Below are positions 1 through 9,449 of a stretch of 64,000 nt of DNA, one piece after another (within the stretch, counting starts at the first letter, position 1; each line of letters opens with the position of its first letter). Made by a program: the position numbers and the translations under genes. The notes under the pieces are model-generated. The model saw only the letters and a program-made list of their open reading frames with translations, was not told the DNA's origin and searched no databases. The stretch comes from Spiribacter sp. 1M189. Lineage in GTDB: Bacteria; Pseudomonadota; Gammaproteobacteria; Nitrococcales; Nitrococcaceae. The DNA lies in the NCBI RefSeq assembly GCF_040838345.1, contig NZ_JBAKFF010000001.1, positions 1,116,001 through 1,180,000 on the forward strand, read 5' to 3'.

Positions 1-357
1 ACCCTGCACCTCGACCTCGGGGATCACCTCGAAACTCGCCTCGTACTCGAGATCCTTACCGGGCTCGACGGCCAGCGGCTGGATATCCGGTGTACCCGCC
101 GGCCGCAGCGACTCCTGCTCCAGCGCCTCGGCGTAGGTGCTGCGGACGACCTCGTCGAGGACCTCGCCGCGCACCTGGGGGCCGTAGCGCTTCTGCACCA
201 CCTTCATGGGCACCTTGCCGGGCCGGAATCCCTGCAGACGGACCTGACCGCGCATCTCCCGCAGCTTCTTGTCGACCTGCTCGTCCACCCGCTCGGACGG
301 GATCTGGACCTTCAACTTGCGCTTCAGGCCCTCGCCCGACTCCACCGATACTTGCAT
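1..357 (-). CDS. tig: Trigger factor, N-terminal part (runs off the window)
   Basis: Ribosome-bound peptidyl-prolyl isomerase and chaperone that receives nascent chains at the exit tunnel. Only the first 119 residues lie in the window; the gene continues past base 1. The start begins MQVSVESGEGLKRKLKVQIP, and the ribosome-docking signature GFRPGKVP is at about residues 43-50; both are typical of the N-terminal ribosome-binding domain. The ATG at 355-357 is preceded by a weak GAGGTGGGC stretch. tRNA-Leu(UAG) ends 20 bp upstream on the same strand, so the two may share a transcript. Identification is firm; only completeness is unknown. Confidence 0.95.
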   Translation of the reverse strand, partial: MQVSVESGEGLKRKLKVQIPSERVDEQVDKKLREMRGQVRLQGFRPGKVPMKVVQKRYGPQVRGEVLDEVVRSTYAEALEQESLRPAGTPDIQPLAVEPGKDLEYEASFEVIPEVEVQG

Positions 358-376
358 TGCCCACCTCTGAGGTAAC

Positions 377-464
377 TGGTGCGAAAGGCGAGACTCGAAC
401 TCGCACGGGGGACAACCCCACTGGGACCTAAACCCAGCGCGTCTACCAGTTCCGCCACTTTCGC
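377..464 (-). tRNA. tRNA-Leu(UAG)
   Basis: Cloverleaf with a 7-bp acceptor stem (GCGAAAG with CTTTCGC), a 5-bp anticodon stem CTGGG/CCCAG and loop TTTAGGT, giving anticodon UAG. The long variable arm is characteristic of class II tRNA-Leu. The 3' CCA is encoded at 377-379. It lies directly upstream of tig in the same direction. Confidence 0.96.
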
Positions 465-485
465 GCTTAAAGACTCAAGCCGATC

Positions 486-514
486 AGTATACCGGCATGC
501 CGCAGCGGGCAAAA
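486..514 (-). promoter_or_regulatory. Candidate sigma-70 promoter for tRNA-Leu(UAG)/tig
   Basis: On the minus strand a near-consensus -10 box TATACT (491-486) is followed by a GC-rich discriminator 21 nt before the mature tRNA 5' end. A weak -35 (TTTTGC, 514-509) sits 17 bp upstream. The -10 is convincing and the -35 is poor, so the call rests on the -10 and its position. Confidence 0.45.
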
Positions 515-538
515 GCGAAGGCCGATTACCGGAAAAAG

Positions 539-3235
539 CTACCGGCCCATGCCGGATGACAGACCGACACCCCGCCGCCGCTGCCATGCCTTATGCCCCT
601 CAGCCACTGCGATGATGGGCAGGCTGACCAACACCGCCATAAGCCATTCCGCCGAGCCGAGGGCCCGGGTGTCAAACAATAGCTGCATGGGCGGTGCATA
701 GGTAAAGAGCAACTGCGCCACAATGATCGCGACGCCGGCGAGCAGTACGATTCGGTTGCCGAACAGCCCAGAGCGATTAAGCGCGCTCTCCCGTAGACGC
801 CGCGCAGAGAACAGATACCAGACTTCGAAAAGGACAAGGGTGTTGATCGCCAGCGTCCTCGCCTCTGCCAGATCCCGTCCGTCCGCGAGCTCCCGCAGGA
901 AAAGCCCCAGCGTACCGATCAGCATGGCCACGGCGACGATGATGACCCGCCAACCCAGCCCCTCCGGGATCAGCGAGGCGTTCGTCCGTCGCGGTGGGCG
1001 CGCCATGATGGCGTCTTCGGGTGGCTCAAAGGCAAGGGCCAGTGCCAGGGTGACCGCGGTGATCATGTTCACCCAGAGGATCTGCACCGGCGTGACCGGC
1101 AGCATCAGACCGGCCAGCACGGCGATCACGAGCAGCAGCGCCTGGGCGGCGTTGGTGGGCAGGATGAAGAGGATGGACTTGACGATGTTGTCGTAGATGA
1201 CCCGCCCCTCGTGGACCGCGGCCTCGATGGTGGCGAAATTGTCATCGGCGAGTACGATCTCGGCGGACTCGCGCGCCGCGTCCGTCCCGCCCCGCCCCAT
1301 GGCGACGCCCACATCGGCCCGCTTCAGCGCCGGCGCATCGTTGACACCATCACCGGTCATCGCCACGACTTCATCGTCGGCCTGCAGCGCCTCCACCAGG
1401 CGGAGCTTGTGCGCCGGCGAGACGCGGGCAAAAACCGAGCGCTGCCGCGCGACCTCGCGAAGCCCGGCATCATCGAGTGCATCCAGATCATCTCCGGTGA
1501 CGCCGCGCTCATCGCTCTCGAGGCCGAGCTGCCGGCCGATGGCGGCCGCCGTCACGGCGTGATCACCCGTGATCATCTTGACCTCGATGCCGGCCCGCTG
1601 ACAGGCCGCCACCGCGGCGATCGCCTCATCGCGGGGCGGATCAATAATCGCCACCAGCCCGATCAGGACGAGCCCATCCGGGCCATGCCCGTGGTGGATC
1701 GCCGTCGAGTCGTCGTCCAGCCAGCGCTCGGCGACCGCCAGCAGGCGCAGCCCGCGCGCCGCCATATGCTCCGCCTGGCGATGCCATGCCGCCTCATCCA
1801 GCGCCGCTGTCCCCGACCCGGTCAGCACCCGTTCACAGCGTGGCACCACCGCTTCCGGCGCGCCCTTGACGATCAGCCGGCGACGCTTGTCATCGCTGTT
1901 CACGGTGGCCATGTAGCGGTGCCCGGAATCGAACGGAATCCCGTCGAGCCGGGGATGGGCTGACCGATAAGCCTCGATGTCGACGCCGGCCGATTCGGCG
2001 AGCGCAAGTAGCGCGATCTCCATCGGATCGCCACTGATCCGCCCCCGTTCGCCGCCCGCCGGCTCGACGGCGGCATCGCTGCAGAGCGCCACCGCGCGGG
2101 CCAGCGCAACGGCGGCCTCGCCCGATGGCGCCGCCTCCTCATGCAGCACGTGGAGGCCGTCGGCCAGGAGCAGCTCCTGGACTGTCATCTCGTTGCGGGT
2201 CAGGGTGCCGGTCTTGTCAGAGCAGATCACCGTCACGGCACCCAGCGTCTCCACCGCAGGCAGCCGTCGGACGATGGCGTTGCGCGAGGCCAGACGCTGC
2301 ACGCCGAGTGCCAGGGTGATCGTGACGATGGCCGGCAGCCCTTCCGGTATCGCCGCCACGGCGAGCCCGACCGCCGCCATGAACATCTCGACGATCGAAA
2401 ATCCGTGCAGCAGGATGCCCGCCAGCGCCGTCAGCGCACCGGTGGAGACGATCATCAGGGCGAGCTGACGGCCGAGCCGGTCGAGGTGGCGCAGCAGTGG
2501 CGTGGTCAGTGTCTCGACCTCGGCCAGCATCTCGGTGACCTGACCGAGCTCTGTCCGCTCGCCGGTGGCGACCACGACACCCAGTCCCTCGCCCGTGGTC
2601 ACCAACGTGCCGGCGAAGGCCATGGAGTGCCGATCGCCAAGGCCACACTGCGCCGGCACCGGATCGATGGTTTTGCTCACCGGCACCGATTCGCCGGTGA
2701 GCGCCGACTCATCAATGGCCAGCCCCCGGGCGCTGACAAGGCGCACGTCCGCGGTCACCTTTGCGCCGGGCTCAAGAATGAGCAGGTCCCCGGGAACCAG
2801 GCCGGCCGCGTCGATGGTCTGCCGGCGATCGTCCCGACGGACGGTGGCCTCCGGGGAGAGCAGCCCACGGATGGCCTCCATTGCGCTCTCCGCCTTGCCC
2901 TCCTGGATGGTACCGATGACGGCGTTCACCAGCACCACGGCGACGATCACGGCGGTGTCGATCCAGTGGCCGAGCGCCGCCGTGACCAGCGCGGCGGCCA
3001 GCAACAGGTAGATCAGCAGATTGCGGAACTGACTGGCAAAGCGGGCCAGGCGGCCACGTCGCCGGGGCGGGCGCTGAAGGTTCGGGCCATGGACCTCGAG
3101 CCGCCGGGCCACCTCCGCCGCACCGAGCCCCTCGAGATCAGCGTCGAGCCGGCGGAGCGCCTCTTCCGGGTCCAGCGCATGCCAGGCGGGCTGCTCGCCT
3201 GCCCCCGTCTCCTGCTTTTCCGACGCTGCGGTCAT
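539..3235 (-). CDS. P2-type cation-transporting ATPase
   Basis: Integral membrane ion pump of 898 residues. All P-type ATPase motifs are present: actuator TGES (180-183), M4 motif PEGLP (297-301), phosphorylation motif DKTGTLT with Asp340, nucleotide-binding KGAP (457-460) and hinge [10 protein letters not shown] (626-635). There are about ten membrane segments and an N-terminal cation ATPase domain, so it belongs to the PMA/SERCA-like P2 branch. The M6 segment reads [10 protein letters not shown] (723-732) and lacks the Asp that follows Asn and Thr in SERCA-type calcium sites, so calcium specificity should not be assumed. Sodium, potassium or another cation is possible. It is flanked by tRNA-Leu and a DUF427 gene on the same strand. 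The family call is firm; the substrate is unknown. Confidence 0.9.
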   Translation of the reverse strand: MTAASEKQETGAGEQPAWHALDPEEALRRLDADLEGLGAAEVARRLEVHGPNLQRPPRRRGRLARFASQFRNLLIYLLLAAALVTAALGHWIDTAVIVAVVLVNAVIGTIQEGKAESAMEAIRGLLSPEATVRRDDRRQTIDAAGLVPGDLLILEPGAKVTADVRLVSARGLAIDESALTGESVPVSKTIDPVPAQCGLGDRHSMAFAGTLVTTGEGLGVVVATGERTELGQVTEMLAEVETLTTPLLRHLDRLGRQLALMIVSTGALTALAGILLHGFSIVEMFMAAVGLAVAAIPEGLPAIVTITLALGVQRLASRNAIVRRLPAVETLGAVTVICSDKTGTLTRNEMTVQELLLADGLHVLHEEAAPSGEAAVALARAVALCSDAAVEPAGGERGRISGDPMEIALLALAESAGVDIEAYRSAHPRLDGIPFDSGHRYMATVNSDDKRRRLIVKGAPEAVVPRCERVLTGSGTAALDEAAWHRQAEHMAARGLRLLAVAERWLDDDSTAIHHGHGPDGLVLIGLVAIIDPPRDEAIAAVAACQRAGIEVKMITGDHAVTAAAIGRQLGLESDERGVTGDDLDALDDAGLREVARQRSVFARVSPAHKLRLVEALQADDEVVAMTGDGVNDAPALKRADVGVAMGRGGTDAARESAEIVLADDNFATIEAAVHEGRVIYDNIVKSILFILPTNAAQALLLVIAVLAGLMLPVTPVQILWVNMITAVTLALALAFEPPEDAIMARPPRRTNASLIPEGLGWRVIIVAVAMLIGTLGLFLRELADGRDLAEARTLAINTLVLFEVWYLFSARRLRESALNRSGLFGNRIVLLAGVAIIVAQLLFTYAPPMQLLFDTRALGSAEWLMAVLVSLPIIAVAEGHKAWQRRRGVGLSSGMGR

Positions 3236-3257
3236 CTTCCCTGCTCCGCGTGAGGAT

Positions 3258-3809
3258 CTACCAGTGTGAGGTGCCAGGTTCTCCCTTCCACGGGCCGACC
3301 AGCTCCTGGGTCACCCAGCCACCATAGTATCGACCGGACTGGGATTGGACCGGTTCATCGCCGACCCGGCAGTCGAGCTTCTCGGGGTAGGCGGAGAACC
3401 ACCCCGCGATCGTCTCCGCGCCGGCAAGCGGCGCCGGATACCGCCAGATGGGCGCCTCAATGATGCCGGTATCGGTGACGACGTCGAAATACTCCGCCTC
3501 GCCCTTCCATTCGCAGAAGGTGCGATGGCTGGATGGCCGCAGCCGGGAATGGTCCACCGCCTCCGGCGGCAGGTAAAAGGCCGGCGGGCTGCCGGTCTCG
3601 AGCGCCCGGATGCTGTGATCGCTGGCGGCGATCAGGGTTTCACCGACGGCAATGCGCACCGTTCGGTCGTCACGCACGTAGGCCGGTGGCCGCGGGTAGT
3701 CCCAGACCGACTCCTTGCCCGGCCCCGGCTCGACTGCGAAGTCGGGACGCTCGCCTCCGCGATAGACCCAGGCATCACGGTGTCGCTTGAGATCCTCCGA
3801 GTCGCTCAT
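3258..3809 (-). CDS. DUF427 domain protein
   Basis: 183-residue soluble protein of the DUF427 family, whose biochemical role is not established. Typical features are paired motifs around VWDYPRPP and CEWKGEAEYFDV, followed by IWRYPAP; the family usually has one or two such beta-rich units. The start used is MSDSEDLKRH at 3809, because GGAGAAAGAGC precedes this ATG while an upstream in-frame ATG at 3848 lies deep inside lysR without a site. The first 35 bases overlap the 3' end of the LysR gene on the same strand, so the pair is probably translationally coupled. The LysR protein may control this gene, but nothing in the sequence shows that directly. Confidence 0.75.
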   Translation of the reverse strand: MSDSEDLKRHRDAWVYRGGERPDFAVEPGPGKESVWDYPRPPAYVRDDRTVRIAVGETLIAASDHSIRALETGSPPAFYLPPEAVDHSRLRPSSHRTFCEWKGEAEYFDVVTDTGIIEAPIWRYPAPLAGAETIAGWFSAYPEKLDCRVGDEPVQSQSGRYYGGWVTQELVGPWKGEPGTSHW

Positions 3810-4749
3810 GCTCTTTCTCCGGATCGCTGGCCATATCGGCGGCGCCATTCATCACGAGGCGGCGCAGCCACTGGTGCATCGGATCCCCATGATGGCGGCT
3901 ATGCCAGTAGAGATACATGGGGAAGCCGGCCGATTGTAGTGCCTCGGGCAGCGGGCGTGTAACCAGCAGGGAATCCCGGGCCAACCGCGACGCAATTCGG
4001 TGCGGCAGCGAGAACACCACATCCGTACCCACACAGGAATCGGGCACATTGAAGAAGCTCGAGAGGCGCAACACCACGCGCCGGTTCCGACCCATGGCCT
4101 CGAGGCGCTGATCCATGATCGCCGGGCCCTTGCCGGTGATGGCCACGACACCATGCCGGGCGCGGAGATACCGATCGAGCGTCATTGGACCGCTAGCCAG
4201 CGGGTTATCCCGGCTCATCAGACACTCCGACCAGATGGTATCGATGACCCGTCGGTGGAACTCCGCCTGGCGCTGCCGCGGCTCGAGCGCACTGATGGCC
4301 AGATGCAGCCGGCCCTCGGCGAGCAGGCCGAAGTAGTCATCGGGATGGGAGTGGATTTCCACCGGCATGCCGGGTGCCGCCCGGCGCAGACGCTCCACCG
4401 CAGGCGCCAGATAAATGGCCGCTTCCAGGTCCAGACAACCGAGCCGGACCGGTGTCGTCGCCGTGGTCGGATCAAATCCCGGTTCGGCCACCAGTCGTGA
4501 GATGCCCGTCAGCGCATCGGCCAGCGGCTGCTGCAGGTCACGCGCCCGTTCGGTCAGCACCAGGCCGGACGGACTCCGCACCAGCAGGGCGTCGCCGAAC
4601 ATCTCCCGTAAGCGCCCGAGGGCACGGCTAACCGCCGGCTGGCTCATGTTCAGCCGCTCCGCGGCGTGACTCACATGCCGTGCCTCCAGCAGCGCCTGGA
4701 GGACCACCAGCAGATTGAGATCGAGGGTGCGCAAATTCACTTCGTGCAT
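3775..4749 (-). CDS. LysR-family transcriptional regulator
   Basis: 324-residue DNA-binding regulator. The N-terminal winged helix-turn-helix (about residues 4-62; NLRTLDLNLLVVLQALLEA, then HAAERLNMSQPAVSRALGRL) is followed by a LysR substrate-binding domain with the NodD/LeuO-like layout. The start at 4749 (MHEVNLRTLD) gives the standard N-terminus; an in-frame ATG at 4767 would add six residues. Neither has a Shine-Dalgarno sequence, but TATATT lies 6 nt before the ATG, so the mRNA may be leaderless. The gene overlaps the DUF427 gene and diverges from yceI. Effector and targets are unknown. Confidence 0.88.
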   Translation of the reverse strand: MHEVNLRTLDLNLLVVLQALLEARHVSHAAERLNMSQPAVSRALGRLREMFGDALLVRSPSGLVLTERARDLQQPLADALTGISRLVAEPGFDPTTATTPVRLGCLDLEAAIYLAPAVERLRRAAPGMPVEIHSHPDDYFGLLAEGRLHLAISALEPRQRQAEFHRRVIDTIWSECLMSRDNPLASGPMTLDRYLRARHGVVAITGKGPAIMDQRLEAMGRNRRVVLRLSSFFNVPDSCVGTDVVFSLPHRIASRLARDSLLVTRPLPEALQSAGFPMYLYWHSRHHGDPMHQWLRRLVMNGAADMASDPEKEHERLGGSQATP

Positions 4750-4770
4750 AGTGCTAATATAAACCATGCA
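4745..4770. promoter_or_regulatory. Inverted repeat TGCAT-N16-ATGCA at the lysR start
   Basis: Perfect 5-bp half-sites TGCAT (4745-4749) and ATGCA (4766-4770) flank an AT-rich core that contains the likely lysR -10 element TATATT. It lies between lysR and yceI, where a LysR protein commonly binds and autoregulates. Half-sites this short can occur by chance, so it is only a candidate operator. Confidence 0.3.
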
Positions 4771-4837
4771 TTAGATGAATCGGCAGGGGTAGCCTAGCGT
4801 GCACGCTCTGGGCGCGCTCAAACATCACTTCATCGAC

Positions 4838-4857
4838 CGGGACAGTACGCTGTCCCG
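4838..4857 (+). other. Perfect stem-loop in the yceI leader
   Basis: CGGGACAG (4838-4845), loop TACG, CTGTCCCG (4850-4857): an 8-bp perfect hairpin 30 bp before the yceI start. No U-run follows, so it is not an intrinsic terminator. It could stabilise the mRNA or be a palindromic protein site. Confidence 0.4.
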
Positions 4858-4887
4858 CATGCTCAAACCCGCAAAGGAGACCAACCC

Positions 4888-5478
4888 ATGAACATCCCTC
4901 GCGCACTCCGCCCGGCGATCGCCGGCATCGCACTCACCGGTATGGCCGCGACCGGCCAGGCCGTCGCCGCAGACTATGTCATCGATACCGACGGCGCCCA
5001 TGCCTCCATTCAGTTCCGCATCAGCCATCTGGGCTATAGCTGGCTGAAGGGGCGGTTCAACGACTTCAGCGGCGAGTTCCAGTATGACGCGGCCAATCCC
5101 GGCGACTCGGAAATCGTCGTGAACATCGACACCGCCAGCATCGACTCCAACCATGCCGAGCGCGACAAGCACCTCCGCAGTGCGGACTTCCTGGATGTCG
5201 AACAGTATCCCGAGGCGAGCTTCGTGAGCACCGACTACGTCCCCAACGGCGACGGAACGGCAACGCTGGAGGGTGAGTTCACCCTGCATGGCGTCACCCG
5301 CCCGATCAGCATCGATGTCGAGAAGATCGGCGAGGGAGAGGATCCCTGGGGCGGCTACCGCGTGGGATTCAGCGGCGAGACGGAATTCGCGCTGGCCGAC
5401 TACGGCATCGACTACAACCTGGGCCCCGCCAGCGAGACCGTCTATCTCGAGCTCGAGGTCGAGGGCATCCGCCAGTAA
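4888..5478 (+). CDS. YceI-family periplasmic protein
   Basis: 196-residue secreted protein of the YceI/lipocalin-like family, whose beta-barrel binds polyprenoid-type lipids in characterised members. A Sec signal peptide occupies about residues 1-28 (cleavage near AVAA-DY). The mature part has the family hallmarks: YVIDTDGAHASIQFRISHLG at the start, the HAERDKHLRSADFLD segment, and FTLHGVTRPI near residue 131. A good ribosome binding site (AAAGGAG) lies 8 nt before ATG. It diverges from lysR and is followed by a terminator-like hairpin at 5507. No cytochrome b561 partner is adjacent. Confidence 0.88.
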   Translation: MNIPRALRPAIAGIALTGMAATGQAVAADYVIDTDGAHASIQFRISHLGYSWLKGRFNDFSGEFQYDAANPGDSEIVVNIDTASIDSNHAERDKHLRSADFLDVEQYPEASFVSTDYVPNGDGTATLEGEFTLHGVTRPISIDVEKIGEGEDPWGGYRVGFSGETEFALADYGIDYNLGPASETVYLELEVEGIRQ

Positions 5479-5506
5479 GGCCTGGCAATCAGGCGACGGA
5501 ACCGGG

Positions 5507-5538
5507 CCCGGAGCGGGCGACCGCTTCGGGTTCTTCGT
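5507..5538 (+). terminator. Probable terminator after yceI
   Basis: A 10-bp GC-rich stem (CCCGGAGCGG, 5507-5516, with CCGCTTCGGG, 5521-5530; one G-U pair) is closed by a GNRA-type loop GCGA and followed by TTCTTCGT. It is 28 bp past the yceI stop. The U-tract is imperfect, so termination may be partial. On the minus strand the same hairpin would lie downstream of the tRNA operon. Confidence 0.5.
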
Positions 5539-5547
5539 ATGGGGAGA

Positions 5548-5623
<76 letters not shown>

Positions 5624-5633
5624 ATCGAAAGGA

Positions 5634-5710
5634 TGGGGTGAGCGATGGGACTTGAACCCACGACCACCGGAGCCACAATCCGGAGCTCTACCAACTGAGC
5701 TACGCCCACC
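5634..5710 (-). tRNA. tRNA-His(GUG)
   Basis: 77-nt tRNA with the extra 5' G(-1) diagnostic of tRNA-His (position 5710), paired to C73. The acceptor stem is GTGGGCG/CGCTCAC, the anticodon loop TTGTGGC gives GUG, and CCA is encoded. It is the middle gene of the Pro-His-Lys cluster. Confidence 0.96.
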
Positions 5711-5735
5711 ATTGTCACAGTCCCTGCCAGCAAGC

Positions 5736-5812
5736 TGGTCGGGGTGGAGGGATTTGAACCCCCGACATCCTGCTCCCAAAGCAGGCGCGCTGCCAGACTG
5801 CGCTACACCCCG
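5736..5812 (-). tRNA. tRNA-Pro(UGG)
   Basis: 77-nt tRNA with acceptor stem CGGGGTG/CACCCCG, anticodon stem CCTGC/GCAGG with loop TTTGGGA (anticodon UGG) and encoded CCA. It is first in the Pro-His-Lys operon, about 45 bp after a strong promoter. Confidence 0.96.
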
Positions 5813-5857
5813 CCTCGATTGCAGGCGCTCCCGCGGCGCGCCGCAGAGAGAAGCGGA

Positions 5858-5886
5858 ATAATACTCAGCGCCCCCTTCCTGGTCAA
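5858..5886 (-). promoter_or_regulatory. Strong sigma-70 promoter for the tRNA-Pro-His-Lys operon
   Basis: On the minus strand TTGACC (5886-5881), a 17-bp spacer and TATTAT (5863-5858) match the sigma-70 consensus closely. The predicted transcript starts about 40 nt before tRNA-Pro. Confidence 0.8.
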
Positions 5887-5892
5887 TGCGCG

Positions 5893-5898
5893 TATACT
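5893..5898 (+). promoter_or_regulatory. Candidate -10 element for rhlE
   Basis: TATACT lies 27 bp upstream of the rhlE start. No good -35 is seen 16-18 bp upstream, because that space is taken by the divergent tRNA promoter. The two promoters may interfere. Confidence 0.4.
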
Positions 5899-5925
5899 CC
5901 GCCCAGCGCAAGGAGTAACGCTTAC

Positions 5926-7050
5926 ATGACATTTGATCAATTCGGCCTTCGTGCCGAGCTGCTCGACGCCGTCCGGGCCTCGGGCTACACCACCCCTACC
6001 CCGATACAGGAACAGGCCATTCCCGTCGTGCTGAAAGGCAGCGACCTGCTCGCCGCCGCGCAGACGGGAACCGGCAAGACCGCGGCTTTCACGCTGCCAC
6101 TGCTCGAGCGCCTCGCCGCTCGCCAGCCCGAGGGCAAACGCCGTCCGGTGCGCCTGCTGGTCATCGCGCCAACCCGCGAGCTGGCCGCCCAGATCCACGA
6201 CAGTGTCAAGCAGTACGGCAACCATCTGCCACTGCGGGCAGCGGTCATATTCGGTGGCGTGGGTATGCAGCCGCAGATCGATCGGCTGCGCAAGGGCGTT
6301 GATATCCTCATCGCCACCCCCGGACGACTGCTGGATCATCTGCAGCGCGACAATGTCCGCCTGGACCGGGTGGAGAGTGTTGTCCTCGACGAGGCCGACC
6401 GGATGCTCGACATGGGCTTCATCCACGATATCCGTCGCCTGATGAAGCAGCTCCCGGCCGAGCGCCAGACGCTTTTATTCTCGGCCACCTTCTCCAAGGA
6501 AATCCGCCGGCTTGCCTCGGGCATGCTCAGGCATCCCGTGGAAATCGACGTCGCACCGCGCAACAGCGCGGCCGACACCGTCGACCAGCGCGTCTACCGG
6601 CTCGACAAGGCCGAAAAGCGCCCGTTGTTGAGCCGACTCATTCGCGAGGGCGACTGGCAGCAGGTGCTGGTCTTCACCCGCACCAAGCACGGGGCCAACA
6701 ACCTCAGCCGCCAGCTTGACCGCGACGGGCTCACCGCCGCCGCCATTCATGGCAACAAGAGTCAGTCGGCACGCACCCGGGCGCTGGAGGGCTTCAAGCA
6801 GGGTAAGGTCCGCGTACTGGTGGCCACCGATATCGCCGCCCGCGGGCTCGACATCGACCAGCTTCCTCATGTGGTCAACTATGACCTGCCCCACGTCGCC
6901 GAGGATTACGTCCATCGCATCGGCCGCACGGGCCGGGCCGGCAACAGCGGCGAGGCGATCTCGCTGGTGGCACCCGATGAGGCCAAGCTGCTGAAGGGCA
7001 TCGAGAGACTGCTCAAGCGGCCGCTCGAGCGGGCCAGCGCCACCGCCTGA
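5926..7050 (+). CDS. rhlE: DEAD-box RNA helicase, RhlE type
   Basis: 374-residue ATP-dependent RNA helicase involved in RNA remodelling and ribosome assembly. Motifs in order: Q motif ([13 protein letters not shown], about 21-33), Walker [31 protein letters not shown] (motif II), SATFS (motif III), and the C-terminal RecA domain with [10 protein letters not shown] and [10 protein letters not shown]. The start F-x-x-F-GL...GY-x-TPTPIQ is the RhlE pattern. It stops shortly after the helicase core and lacks the long basic tail seen in many RhlE proteins, so it is a minimal version. AAGGAG precedes the start by 10 nt. It diverges from the tRNA operon. Confidence 0.92.
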   Translation: MTFDQFGLRAELLDAVRASGYTTPTPIQEQAIPVVLKGSDLLAAAQTGTGKTAAFTLPLLERLAARQPEGKRRPVRLLVIAPTRELAAQIHDSVKQYGNHLPLRAAVIFGGVGMQPQIDRLRKGVDILIATPGRLLDHLQRDNVRLDRVESVVLDEADRMLDMGFIHDIRRLMKQLPAERQTLLFSATFSKEIRRLASGMLRHPVEIDVAPRNSAADTVDQRVYRLDKAEKRPLLSRLIREGDWQQVLVFTRTKHGANNLSRQLDRDGLTAAAIHGNKSQSARTRALEGFKQGKVRVLVATDIAARGLDIDQLPHVVNYDLPHVAEDYVHRIGRTGRAGNSGEAISLVAPDEAKLLKGIERLLKRPLERASATA

Positions 7051-7065
7051 GGCGCGGCCGATGAA

Positions 7066-7142
7066 TGGCGCGCCCGGCAGGACTTGAACCTGCAACCCTC
7101 GGCTTAGAAGGCCGATGCTCTATCCGGTTGAGCTACGGGCGC
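7066..7142 (-). tRNA. tRNA-Arg(UCU)
   Basis: 77-nt cloverleaf with acceptor stem GCGCCCG/CGGGCGC, anticodon loop TTCTAAG (UCU, reading AGA) and encoded CCA (7066-7068). It ends 15 bp from rhlE on the opposite strand and diverges from folD. Confidence 0.96.
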
Positions 7143-7151
7143 GTCTCCATG

Positions 7152-7163
7152 GATTGTACAATC
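7152..7163. promoter_or_regulatory. 12-bp perfect palindrome with -10-like elements on both strands
   Basis: GATTGTACAATC lies between tRNA-Arg (minus) and folD (plus). Its symmetry creates TACAAT, a good -10 hexamer, on each strand, 10-11 bp from the tRNA 5' end and about 45 bp from the folD start. No convincing -35 is seen for either direction. Confidence 0.35.
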
Positions 7164-7206
7164 AATCCGCGTCGGGATCATGACGGATGACGGGAGCGAG
7201 GGGGCA

Positions 7207-8061
7207 ATGAGCGCAAGCATCATCGACGGCAAGGCGATCGCCGCGGATATCCGCGAGACCATCCGTGGCGAGGTGGCGGAACGGGTGGCGGCGGGCCGCG
7301 CCGCGCCCGGGCTTGCTGTTGTGCTGGTCGGTGACAACGCGGCCTCTTCGGTCTATGTACGCATGAAACGGCGCGACTGCGCCGAAGTGGGCTTTGTCTC
7401 CCAGGACTACGATCTGCCGGTGCAGACCACCCAGGACGAGCTGCTCGCCCTCATCGACCGGCTCAATGCCAGCCCCGAGACCCACGGCATCCTGGTCCAG
7501 CTACCGCTGCCGGATCATATCGACGAGCAGGCCGTGATCGAGCGCATCGATCCTGCCAAGGACGTGGATGGCTTCCATCCGCAGAATGTCGGCCGACTCG
7601 TCCTTCGCCTGCCGGGTCTGCGCTCCTGCACGCCCCATGGGGTGATGACACTGCTGCATCGCACCGGACTGGAACTGGCCGGCGCCCATGCCGTGGTCAT
7701 CGGCCAGTCGAATATCGTCGGCCGGCCCATGGCGCTGGAGCTGCTCAATGCGCGATGCACCGTCACCATCTGCCATAGCCGCACGAAGGATCTGCGCGCG
7801 GAGGTGGAACGGGCTGACATCCTGGTGGCCGCCGTCGGTCGAACCGCCTTCATCCCCGGTGACTGGATCAAATCCGGCGCGACGGTGATCGATGTGGGCA
7901 TCAACCGCCAGGAAGACGGCCGCCTGGTAGGCGATGTCGATTATGCCGGCGCCGCTGAGCGAGCGGCCTGGATCACGCCGGTGCCGGGTGGTGTCGGGCC
8001 GCTGACCCGCGCGACCCTGCTCGAGAACACCCTGCAGGCGGCCCGGGCGCTGGCGGATTAA
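7207..8061 (+). CDS. folD: Methylenetetrahydrofolate dehydrogenase / cyclohydrolase
   Basis: Bifunctional cytosolic enzyme that converts 5,10-methylene-THF to 10-formyl-THF with NADP+. It has 284 residues, the usual length. The substrate-binding segment includes [14 protein letters not shown] with the catalytic Lys-type region. The signatures [30 protein letters not shown] (Rossmann fold) and the C-terminal [18 protein letters not shown] are all present. The start MSASIIDGK is chosen because GAGGGGGC lies just upstream; an ATG at 7180 would add nine non-conserved residues. Its stop overlaps the radA stop on the other strand in a TTAA tetranucleotide. Confidence 0.96.
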   Translation: MSASIIDGKAIAADIRETIRGEVAERVAAGRAAPGLAVVLVGDNAASSVYVRMKRRDCAEVGFVSQDYDLPVQTTQDELLALIDRLNASPETHGILVQLPLPDHIDEQAVIERIDPAKDVDGFHPQNVGRLVLRLPGLRSCTPHGVMTLLHRTGLELAGAHAVVIGQSNIVGRPMALELLNARCTVTICHSRTKDLRAEVERADILVAAVGRTAFIPGDWIKSGATVIDVGINRQEDGRLVGDVDYAGAAERAAWITPVPGGVGPLTRATLLENTLQAARALAD

Positions 8062-9449
8062 TCGGCTTCGCGGATGATCTCGAGCGCGGCATCCAGGCGC
8101 TCCACCACCATGACGTCCAGCCCCTTGGGCCTGTCCCCCGGCGACGGGCAGTTCTTGGCCGGCACAAGCGCCCGCCGGAAGCCATGGCGGGCCGCCTCCG
8201 CGAGGCGATCGGGGCCATTCGGAACCGGGCGAATCTCGCCGGCCAGACCGACCTCGCCGAAGATCACCCAATCCTGGGGAATGGGTCGGTCGCGCAGGCT
8301 GGAGCTCACCGCGAGCAGCGCCGGCAGATCGCTGGCGGTCTCGCCAATGCGCACGCCACCGACAATGTTCACGAACACATCCTCTCCGTAAGTACTCACG
8401 CCGGCATGGCGCTGGAGCACCGCCAGCAACATGCCCAGGCGATTACCATCCAGGCCCACCGCCAGGCGGCGGGGATTGGACAGCGGGCTCTCCGCCACCA
8501 GCGCCTGGAGCTCCAGCAGCAAGGGCCGGGTCCCCTCCCGCGTCACCAGAATGGCGCTGCCGGGTACCGGCTGCTCGTGGCGCGAGAGGAATATCGCCGA
8601 GGGGTTTTTCACCTCCTTGAGCCCGGTGTCAAGCATGGCGAACACGCCCAGTTCGTTGGCCGCGCCAAAGCGATTCTTGACCGCGCGCAGCAACCGGTAG
8701 CGACTGCCGGAGTCGCTCTCGAAATAGAGCACCGTATCGACCATGTGCTCAAGCACCCGCGGCCCGGCCAGTTGCCCTTCCTTGGTGACATGGCCGACCA
8801 GGAACAGCACGGTGCCGGTCCGCTTGGCGAACTGCACAAGCTGGGCGGCGGATTCCCGTACCTGCGCAACCCCGCCCGGCGCGGAGCCCAGCGAATCACT
8901 GTGAATGGTCTGGATGGAGTCCACCACCAGCACCTCCGGGCGCTCCCGGGCGGCGAGCTCAATGATGGTCTCGACCCGGGTTTCGGCCAGCAGCCGGAGT
9001 CCGTCGCCCTCCACCCCCAGGCGCTCGGCACGCATACCCACCTGGCGCAGCGACTCCTCGCCGGTGACATACAGTGCGCCGTGCCGACCGGCAATCTGCG
9101 CCACGGCCTCCAGTAACAGCGTCGATTTTCCGATACCCGGATCGCCACCGAGCAGGATCACCCCGCCGGCGACCAGTCCACCGCCGAGCACCCGGTCAAA
9201 CTCACCAATCCCGGTGGGAAAACGCGTTTCCTGATCACGCGGGACTTCCGAAAGACGCTTGATGCCGCTGTCGCCGGCGTAGTGCGCGCCGCCCCGGGTC
9301 GACCCGCGCCCACCCGCCGGTGGCGCCGCCTGGACCTGCTCTTCAAGGGTGTTCCACTCACCGCATTCCGGGCACTGCCCCGCCCACTGCATGGAGACTC
9401 CGCCACAGGCGGTGCAGACGTAACGGGTCTTGACGCTAGCCTTGGCCAT
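8058..9449 (-). CDS. radA: DNA repair protein RadA (RecA-like branch migration ATPase)
   Basis: 463-residue protein that promotes branch migration during recombination. It starts with a C4 zinc finger (CTACGG and CPECGEW), then a RecA-like core with Walker [15 protein letters not shown], Walker [10 protein letters not shown], the RadA-specific KNRFG motif, and a C-terminal Lon-protease-like domain ([16 protein letters not shown] to LVPAKNCP). The start at 9449 is preceded by GGAGG and matches the family N-terminus MAKxKxxYVC. It overlaps the alr 3' end by 14 bp, consistent with cotranscription after dnaB-alr. Confidence 0.96.
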   Translation of the reverse strand: MAKASVKTRYVCTACGGVSMQWAGQCPECGEWNTLEEQVQAAPPAGGRGSTRGGAHYAGDSGIKRLSEVPRDQETRFPTGIGEFDRVLGGGLVAGGVILLGGDPGIGKSTLLLEAVAQIAGRHGALYVTGEESLRQVGMRAERLGVEGDGLRLLAETRVETIIELAARERPEVLVVDSIQTIHSDSLGSAPGGVAQVRESAAQLVQFAKRTGTVLFLVGHVTKEGQLAGPRVLEHMVDTVLYFESDSGSRYRLLRAVKNRFGAANELGVFAMLDTGLKEVKNPSAIFLSRHEQPVPGSAILVTREGTRPLLLELQALVAESPLSNPRRLAVGLDGNRLGMLLAVLQRHAGVSTYGEDVFVNIVGGVRIGETASDLPALLAVSSSLRDRPIPQDWVIFGEVGLAGEIRPVPNGPDRLAEAARHGFRRALVPAKNCPSPGDRPKGLDVMVVERLDAALEIIREAD

